Assembly (NCBI RefSeq): GCF_035271705.1
Contig: NZ_DATERI010000057.1
Span: 1 to 12,363 of the forward strand
DNA: 12,363 nt
Source: Buttiauxella sp035271705
GTDB taxonomy: Bacteria; Pseudomonadota; Gammaproteobacteria; Enterobacterales; Enterobacteriaceae
Direction of reading: 5' to 3'
In this document: piece by piece, positions 8,750 to 12,363 of the stretch
Numbering within the stretch: position 1 is the first letter of the stretch
Layout: each line of letters starts with the position of its first letter
The notes under the pieces: generated by a model
Seen by the model: only the letters and a program-made list of their open reading frames with translations
Databases searched by the model: none
What the model was told of the DNA's origin: nothing
Made by a program: the position numbers and the translations under genes

Positions 8750-8913
8750 TGTAAACCGAGAATAAGAGTGCGAATATTATGACATGGTCGACATTGCGGT
8801 TGATTTTTTTGTGCTATAGAGTTGGCTGTTTAGTTTAATTTTGAATAAATCAAAGATTGCACATTTGTGTTTTTTTGTTTACCCCCTACGCAACCTCATC
8901 CAGCTGGAAAGAC

Positions 8914-9183
8914 TCAATTGAATAGGTAAATAAGGGCGAACACAATAACCGAAAATATTGAGATAAAAACGATAGTGGCGGTAAAACCACCTAAGGAATC
9001 CATATTGTCGCGGGTGTTTTCATTTAATTTGTCGATGGCTTCTTGCTTGCTTTCAGCTTCAAAGGTCAGCGGATATTTTTTAAAGCCATCTTGTTTTAGC
9101 TTTTGGATGTCCTCTTTCGACAGCGTACTGCTGGCAAAAACTTTAGTGGCCTCGCCTTTGACATAAAAAACGTACTTTTCCAT
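8914..9183 (-). CDS. unrecognised 89-aa protein with a C-terminal membrane helix
   Basis: I do not recognise this family. The start is secure: AGGAG at 9192-9196 lies at good spacing before the ATG at 9183. Residues 1-62 are soluble, charged and lysine-rich (MEKYVFYVKGEATKVF, then SKEDIQKLKQDGFKKYPL and ESKQEAIDKLNE). Residues about 67-88 form one hydrophobic helix (ATIVFISIFSVIVFALIYLF) ending one residue from the C terminus, so the protein is tail-anchored in style with its soluble part probably in the cytoplasm. There are no cysteines and no signal peptide. It begins 58 bases after the VF530-family gene on the same strand, and no terminator is visible between them, so co-transcription is likely. 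No function is proposed. Confidence 0.8.
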   Translation of the reverse strand: MEKYVFYVKGEATKVFASSTLSKEDIQKLKQDGFKKYPLTFEAESKQEAIDKLNENTRDNMDSLGGFTATIVFISIFSVIVFALIYLFN

Positions 9184-9241
9184 ACGTAATTCTCCTCAAC
9201 GCTTACCCCGACTCCAGAAACCCGTGCTGATTGCCAAAAGG

Positions 9242-9529
9242 TTATTCCTGCCCTTTTTTGCTCTGCCAGTTCGCCCAAGGGCTATCAGCCGGGATCTCTT
9301 TTTGAGTGACCATTTCTTCTAAAGAGTCGAGATACAGATCTTCGACTTCTTTACGGGCCCACGGGGTACGGCGCAGAAACTTGAGGCTGGATTTAACGCT
9401 TGGATCACTTTTAAAACAGTTAATGTTGATCCGTTTCGCTAGCTCTTCCCATCCAAAACGCGCAACTAAAGCATTCACAATGGCTTCAAGTGTCATGCCG
9501 TGCAGAGGGTCTGTTGATGAGTGGGTCAT
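9242..9529 (-). CDS. VF530/DUF2132 family protein
   Basis: A 95-residue protein whose first 70 residues match the VF530 family (DUF2132), a small all-helical fold described as a putative DNA-binding protein: DPLHGMTLEAI near 7-17, FGWEELAKRININCF at 25-39, and SVKSSLKFLRRTPWAR at 44-59. The tail after residue 70 (EEMVTQKEIP, then PWANWQSKKGQE) extends beyond the usual core and is polar. The ATG at 9529 gives the family-typical N terminus MTHSSTDPLHG and has TTGGA about six bases upstream; a longer frame to 9583 would add 18 unrelated residues. It is probably the first gene of a two-gene unit with the 89-residue membrane protein. The cellular role of the family is not established. Confidence 0.9.
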   Translation of the reverse strand: MTHSSTDPLHGMTLEAIVNALVARFGWEELAKRININCFKSDPSVKSSLKFLRRTPWARKEVEDLYLDSLEEMVTQKEIPADSPWANWQSKKGQE

Positions 9530-9564
9530 AATATGTCCAATAAATCTGAATAATTGTGCATACG

Positions 9565-9594
9565 ATAACAAATTAATGCCCATTCATCTTTCAA
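9565..9594 (-). promoter_or_regulatory. weak candidate sigma-70 promoter for the VF530-family gene
   Basis: The minus strand has TTGAAA at 9594-9589 (five of six) and TGTTAT at 9570-9565 (four of six) separated by 18 bases, which would start RNA near 9558, about 29 bases before the ATG. The -10 match is modest. The -35 touches the left end of the ERIC-like repeat. Confidence 0.35.
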
Positions 9595-9674
9595 TACCCA
9601 AAATAATTCGAGTTGCATTGAGGCCGCAAGGGAACGAACCCAACAAAGAGGCAACTTGAAGTATGACAGGGATA
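9594..9674. repeat. internally shortened ERIC-like palindromic repeat
   Basis: An element of about 80 bases lies between divergent genes. It begins ATACCCAAAATAATTCGAGT followed by TGC, and ends GGCAACTTGAAGTATGACAG followed by GGAT. Its ends are imperfect inverted repeats: TTCGAGTTGC on the left against TTCAAGTTGC on the complement of the right. Both ends and the inner GGCCGCAAGGGA and GAACCCAAC match enterobacterial ERIC (IRU) sequences as I remember them. The central block of full ERICs, containing GTGAATCCC and the GAGCTTAC/GTAAGTGAC palindrome, is absent, consistent with the known short form of about 70-80 bases. It is non-coding and non-autonomous, and would add a hairpin to any transcript crossing it. 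Confidence 0.72.
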
Positions 9675-9754
9675 ATCGATAGCTTTCCTTCCAGGTGTAC
9701 GGCATGTAGCCTACCCAGGCATACATTCATCAAGAGTATGAAAAGGATAACGTA

Positions 9755-10519
9755 ATGAAACATGCACTATGGACTCTGTCGCTCGCCCTGTTGACCAGCA
9801 CGTCGTTACTGGCAGCGGAGACTCAACTCCCTGCCCCGATTAGTGCCTTACAGCAACAAGGGTTTGAACTGAAAGGTGAATTTAAAGGTCCGGGTGATTT
9901 GCCAGGCTACGTGATGGAATTACAGGGACAAGGCACGACGGTATTCCTCACCCCAGATAAACAGCACGCGATCATGGGTAATCTGGTGGATGCCACAGGT
10001 AAAAATCTCAGCGATGCTCAGGTAGAGAAATGGGTTTATGCACCTATGGCCAAAGAGATGTGGCAAAAACTCGAGAAGAATCACTGGATTGCGGCAGGTA
10101 AAGCGGATGCCCCACAGGTTGTTTACGCCTTTGCCGATCCTTATTGCCCGTATTGCACCCAGTTTTGGCAAAATGCGCAGCCGTGGCTGAACTCCGGCAA
10201 AGTACAACTGCGTATATTGATGGTCGGAATGTTACGTCCGGACAGCGGTCAAAAAGCTGCCGCGATTATGATGTCTGATGATCCGGCCAAAACACTGGCG
10301 GAGTATGAGAACAGCAAGGGCAAAATGGCGTTGAATATTCCTGCGACCATCAAACCTGAAATCACCACAGCACTGGAAGCAAATCTGGCATTGATGGATG
10401 AACTGGGGGGCAGCGCGACACCGTCTATTTATTACCTGAATAAAGAGGGGCGCCTGCAACAACATCAAGGTCTGCCCGATGAAAAAACCATGAAAACCAT
10501 TATGGGTGACGATAAGTAA
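9755..10519 (+). CDS. dsbG: periplasmic thiol:disulfide isomerase/chaperone DsbG
   Basis: Periplasmic dimeric V-shaped protein of the DsbC/DsbG family. DsbG protects single cysteines from sulfenylation and rearranges disulfides in folded proteins, and is kept reduced by DsbD. The 254-residue precursor (248 in E. coli) has a signal peptide 1-21, with mature protein from ETQLPAP, a DsbC/G N-terminal dimerisation domain to about residue 80, a linker helix, and a thioredoxin fold with active site CPYC at 131-134 inside FADPYCPYC and the cis-proline loop TP at 222-223 (SATPSIYY). It aligns with E. coli DsbG along its whole length. The ATG at 9755 follows AAGGA at a seven-base spacing. In E. coli dsbG sits beside ahpC and is OxyR-controlled; here the neighbours differ and I could not find a convincing OxyR site. 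It converges on uxaB. Confidence 0.97.
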   Translation: MKHALWTLSLALLTSTSLLAAETQLPAPISALQQQGFELKGEFKGPGDLPGYVMELQGQGTTVFLTPDKQHAIMGNLVDATGKNLSDAQVEKWVYAPMAKEMWQKLEKNHWIAAGKADAPQVVYAFADPYCPYCTQFWQNAQPWLNSGKVQLRILMVGMLRPDSGQKAAAIMMSDDPAKTLAEYENSKGKMALNIPATIKPEITTALEANLALMDELGGSATPSIYYLNKEGRLQQHQGLPDEKTMKTIMGDDK

Positions 10520-10528
10520 TCGTCGCCC
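10504..10528 (+). other. stem-loop spanning the dsbG stop codon
   Basis: GGGTGACGAT, loop AAGTA, ATCGTCGCCC: a ten-pair stem with one U-G pair. The stop codon begins in the loop. On the plus strand it is followed by GAAAAAAA, not a T run, so it is not a classic terminator for dsbG. It may act as a 3'-end stability element together with the second hairpin at 10537-10561. Confidence 0.55.
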
Positions 10529-10529
10529 G

Positions 10530-10561
10530 AAAAAAATGCCCGTAAACGATGTCTACGGGCA
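10530..10561 (-). terminator. Rho-independent terminator of uxaB
   Basis: The minus-strand RNA forms TGCCCGTA, a nine-base loop, then TACGGGCA: a perfect eight-pair GC-rich stem followed at once by seven T residues. It lies about 70 bases after the uxaB stop. In the plus direction the same stem has no T tract, so it would end dsbG transcripts poorly, although it sits just after the dsbG stop. Confidence 0.92.
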
Positions 10562-10628
10562 CGCTATCAAGGTTTTGTACGGTGGATAAGCGCGAGCGTC
10601 ATCCACCACTTCCCCAGATGTTTGATAC

Positions 10629-12080
10629 TTAGCAGTAACGCGCTACAGCAGCACGCATGCCCTGGCTTAAAATAACCTGCAAATCTTCGCTAACTTTCGC
10701 CACCAGACCCGGGACTTGAGTCAAATCCTGGCCCCAATGATCGCTGTCGCTTAACACGGTTTCAACCAGCTGTTGCTCAGTGATTTGTTTGTCGCCAAGT
10801 GACGTCCACAGCTGCTGATAACGGACCAACCAATGCTCGTCATCCTGCAAAGGATAGCTTTCGTTATTGCGCTCGCCTTTATAGAACGCAATCAGTGCCG
10901 CCAGCGCGAAAGTCAGACGTGGAGGTAAAGTTCCGCTTGCCTGCTGGCCTGCCAGCAATTGCGGCAAAATACGGGTGCGGAATTTGGTCATGCCGTTAAG
11001 CGCGATAGACAACAACTGGTGCTGAATATACGGGTTCTGGAAACGGCTGGTGACGGCCTGGGCAAATGAGCGTAATTCGTCACGCGGCAAATCCAGTACC
11101 GGAATAATCTCTTCAGCAATGGTTTTTTCCACAAAGCCACAGACTTCGGCATCGTTCATCGCTTCGCCAACGGTATTTAAACCCGCCAGATAGGCAACCG
11201 GAACCAGCGCGGTATGAGCACCGTTGAGGATCGCAACCTTGCGTTCTTTATAAGGTTTGATGTCATCAACGATCAACACGTTCAGTGAAAGTTTATCCAG
11301 ACGCAACTCTTGTGCAAGCGACGCAGGACCCTGAATCACGAACAGGTAGAAGTGTTCCGCAGCGGCCAGGAAGCTATCTTTATAGCCCAGAGAATTTTCA
11401 ATGTCGGCCGCTTCATCACGTGGGTAACCCGTCACAATACGGTCAACCAATGTTGAACAGAATGTGTTAGCGTCGTTCAGCCATTGAATAAATGCTGCTG
11501 GCAGTGCCCATTCCTGGGCGTAACGCAGTACCAGCTCTTGCAGCGCATCGCCGTTATAGTCGATGAGTTCGCAAGGAATGATCATCCAACCTTTATCCGC
11601 AGCACCGTTGAAGTGACTGAAACGTTCAAACAGTAAACGAGTCAGTTTAGCGGGATAACTTACCGCTGGCGCATCTTCAAATTTATCGCCCGCGTGGTAG
11701 CTGATACCCGCTTCGGTGGTGTTGGAGAACACAAAACGCATATCAGGGTTATGTGCCAGTTTAAGGAAGGTGTCGTACTCTTGATAGACGTTGATTTCTC
11801 TGTTCACTGAACGAATCAGACGCGCGTCGCTTACTGCTTCGCCCTGCTCGTTCAGGCCACGAATCACCGTGGTGTAAAGCCCATCCTGGGTTGATAACGA
11901 CGGTGGGAATGCACTGTCGATCGGACGTACGATAACCACGCCCGCATTTAAGTCCGTATGTTCATTAAGCAAATCGACTTGCCAGTCGATGAAAGCGCGC
12001 AGGAAGTTGCCTTCACCAAACTGGATAATACGTTCAGGATATTGATTGCCAGGGAAATCATGACGATTAAGAGTTTTCAC
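10629..12080 (-). CDS. uxaB: tagaturonate reductase (altronate oxidoreductase) UxaB
   Basis: Cytoplasmic NADH-dependent enzyme that reduces D-tagaturonate to D-altronate (EC 1.1.1.58), the step between UxaC and UxaA in galacturonate breakdown to 2-keto-3-deoxygluconate. At 483 residues it has the same length as E. coli UxaB and aligns with it from end to end. It belongs to the mannitol dehydrogenase-type long-chain polyol dehydrogenases. The Rossmann dinucleotide motif is IQFGEGNFLRAF at 19-30, and the catalytic K-N-H set is visible in ERKVAILNGAH (Lys281, Asn286, His289). The start is GTG at 12080, supported by AAGGA eight bases upstream and by agreement with the E. coli N terminus (MKTLNR). 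uxaC and uxaA are not in the window, as expected from their separate operon in E. coli. ExuR/UxuR-like operators lie upstream and a strong terminator downstream, so it looks monocistronic. Confidence 0.98.
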   Translation of the reverse strand: MKTLNRHDFPGNQYPERIIQFGEGNFLRAFIDWQVDLLNEHTDLNAGVVIVRPIDSAFPPSLSTQDGLYTTVIRGLNEQGEAVSDARLIRSVNREINVYQEYDTFLKLAHNPDMRFVFSNTTEAGISYHAGDKFEDAPAVSYPAKLTRLLFERFSHFNGAADKGWMIIPCELIDYNGDALQELVLRYAQEWALPAAFIQWLNDANTFCSTLVDRIVTGYPRDEAADIENSLGYKDSFLAAAEHFYLFVIQGPASLAQELRLDKLSLNVLIVDDIKPYKERKVAILNGAHTALVPVAYLAGLNTVGEAMNDAEVCGFVEKTIAEEIIPVLDLPRDELRSFAQAVTSRFQNPYIQHQLLSIALNGMTKFRTRILPQLLAGQQASGTLPPRLTFALAALIAFYKGERNNESYPLQDDEHWLVRYQQLWTSLGDKQITEQQLVETVLSDSDHWGQDLTQVPGLVAKVSEDLQVILSQGMRAAVARYC

Positions 12081-12132
12081 TATGTTGTTCCTTGGTGGGT
12101 ACAGGATGAACGACCAAAAATATCCTGACCAA

Positions 12133-12138
12133 ATTATC
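12133..12138 (-). promoter_or_regulatory. weak candidate -10 box of uxaB
   Basis: The minus strand reads TGATAATTT; GATAAT matches five of six bases of the sigma-70 -10. No good -35 is present at 16-18 bases (the region reads GGGGTT), so the promoter would probably need an activator or be weak. A start near 12126 would put the ExuR-like operators roughly 50-85 bases upstream. Confidence 0.3.
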
Positions 12139-12176
12139 AGAACTCAACGAAGTGAAACCCCGTTTTGATCAAACAA

Positions 12177-12194
12177 GAGTTGTTATACCAATTT
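12177..12194. promoter_or_regulatory. ExuR/UxuR-like operator, strong copy
   Basis: GAGTTGTTATACCAATTT matches 15 of 18 bases of the hexuronate-regulator palindrome as I recall it (AAATTGGTATACCAATTT), with a perfect right half. ExuR represses uxaB in E. coli until galacturonate metabolites appear, so placement just upstream of uxaB fits. UxuR has nearly the same specificity and cannot be told apart here. Confidence 0.65.
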
Positions 12195-12212
12195 TTTTTG
12201 GTACAACAACTC
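12195..12212. promoter_or_regulatory. ExuR/UxuR-like operator, degenerate second copy
   Basis: This abuts the first site exactly 18 bases on. TTTTTGGTACAACAACTC matches about 10 of 18 consensus bases, with the conserved left core TTGGTA intact. The head-to-tail arrangement could allow cooperative binding of two repressor dimers. On its own the match is weak; its position next to a strong site is what makes it worth listing. Confidence 0.4.
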
Positions 12213-12226
12213 TTGCCGTTGTCTGG

Positions 12227-12363
12227 TTAACTGTTTGCCGTGCTGGTCTGATTGCGCCCATTGCGTTTAGACAGATACAAGTACTCATCGGCTTTCGCGA
12301 GCTGTGCGTTAAATGTATCGAGCAGCGTCTGTTTTTCCGGTAACGTTGCCGCAAGGCCAATAC
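12227..12363 (-). CDS. dgcF: C-terminal end of a GGDEF diguanylate cyclase, probably DgcF/YneF (5' part beyond window)
   Basis: Only the last 44 codons and the TAA stop are present. The peptide shows the ending of a GGDEF domain: IGLAAT, then the helix FNAQLAKADEYLYLSKRNGRN, which matches the conserved AD-x-x-LY-x-(A/S)K-x-xGRN signature. The final GRNQTSTANS resembles the GRNRTST ending of E. coli YneF (DgcF), and in E. coli yneF is also the gene upstream of uxaB on the same strand, which supports the assignment. The catalytic GGDEF loop and the membrane sensor lie outside the window, so activity as a c-di-GMP synthase cannot be judged. The stop lies about 147 bases before the uxaB start. 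Confidence 0.8.
   Translation of the reverse strand, partial: IGLAATLPEKQTLLDTFNAQLAKADEYLYLSKRNGRNQTSTANS

Larger units (their letters stand above)
12174..12215. repeat. 18-bp-arm inverted repeat between the GGDEF gene and uxaB
   Basis: The arms CAAGAGTTGTTATACCAA and TTGGTACAACAACTCTTG are separated by six T residues, with one mismatched position. In minus-strand RNA that position becomes a G-U pair, so the stem is unbroken over 18 pairs. It begins 12 bases after the GGDEF gene stop and is followed by TTTGATC, only three T residues, so it could act as a weak terminator or an RNA 3'-end stabiliser for that gene. The same bases form the two operator-like sites listed separately. Confidence 0.75.

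Noticed and set aside
8700..8750. N-terminal extension of the SYLF lipoprotein to an ATG at 8750
   Set aside because: That ATG overlaps the extended -10 box and would bury the lipoprotein signal peptide 17 residues in.
9306..9659. A 117-codon plus-strand frame running through the VF530 gene and the ERIC-like repeat
   Set aside because: It is antisense to a recognised family, and its last part translates the repeat.
9661..9754. Possible OxyR site before dsbG (GATAATCGATAG region)
   Set aside because: The ATAG/CTAT quarter-sites do not recur at the required spacing.
12169..12360. A 63-codon minus-strand frame at the right edge
   Set aside because: It is out of frame with the GGDEF C-terminal signature in the same stretch and runs through the operator/hairpin.

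Overview
The window reads as a chromosomal segment of a gamma-proteobacterium of the family Enterobacteriaceae. The evidence is a near-full-length UxaB and a DsbG very close to the Escherichia coli proteins as I remember them, a GGDEF protein tail resembling E. coli YneF/DgcF next to uxaB, a short ERIC-like repeat, and enterobacterial-style promoters, including a sigma-28 (FliA) promoter before a chemotaxis receptor. The genus cannot be fixed from the sequence alone. I see no rRNA, tRNA, CRISPR array, insertion sequence or prophage, and no gene-free stretch longer than 300 bases.

Left half (1-6206, minus strand): one giant open frame, truncated by the window edge, encodes at least 2068 residues of a cyclic beta-1,2-glucan synthase of the NdvB/Cgs family. 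It has an N-terminal cytoplasmic region, paired membrane segments, a GT84 glycosyltransferase domain, more membrane segments, a glycoamylase-like domain and the start of the GH94-like part. A sequence typical of RpoS promoters lies about 120 bases upstream of its start.

Middle (6393-9529, all minus strand): a 54-residue zinc-ribbon protein; a 391-residue methyl-accepting chemotaxis protein that has no periplasmic sensor domain but keeps methylation sites, the signalling hairpin and a C-terminal HWETF tether, behind a sigma-28 promoter; a SYLF-type lipoprotein with its own extended -10 promoter and a clear terminator; an unrecognised 89-residue protein with a C-terminal membrane helix; and a VF530/DUF2132 protein that probably shares a transcript with the 89-residue gene.

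Right part (9594-12363): an internally shortened ERIC-like repeat precedes dsbG (plus strand), the periplasmic disulfide isomerase/chaperone. dsbG converges on uxaB (minus strand, tagaturonate reductase of galacturonate catabolism), and a strong uxaB terminator lies between them. Upstream of uxaB, two adjacent ExuR/UxuR-like operators are built into an 18-bp-arm inverted repeat that follows directly on the stop codon of a partial GGDEF gene, probably dgcF (yneF).

Taken together these are cell-envelope and environment functions: periplasmic glucan, chemotaxis, an envelope lipoprotein, periplasmic disulfide repair and plant-sugar-acid use. They are separate transcription units, not one pathway. 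Most are known families. The least explained pieces are the sensorless chemoreceptor, the 89-residue membrane protein and the operator/hairpin overlap before uxaB.
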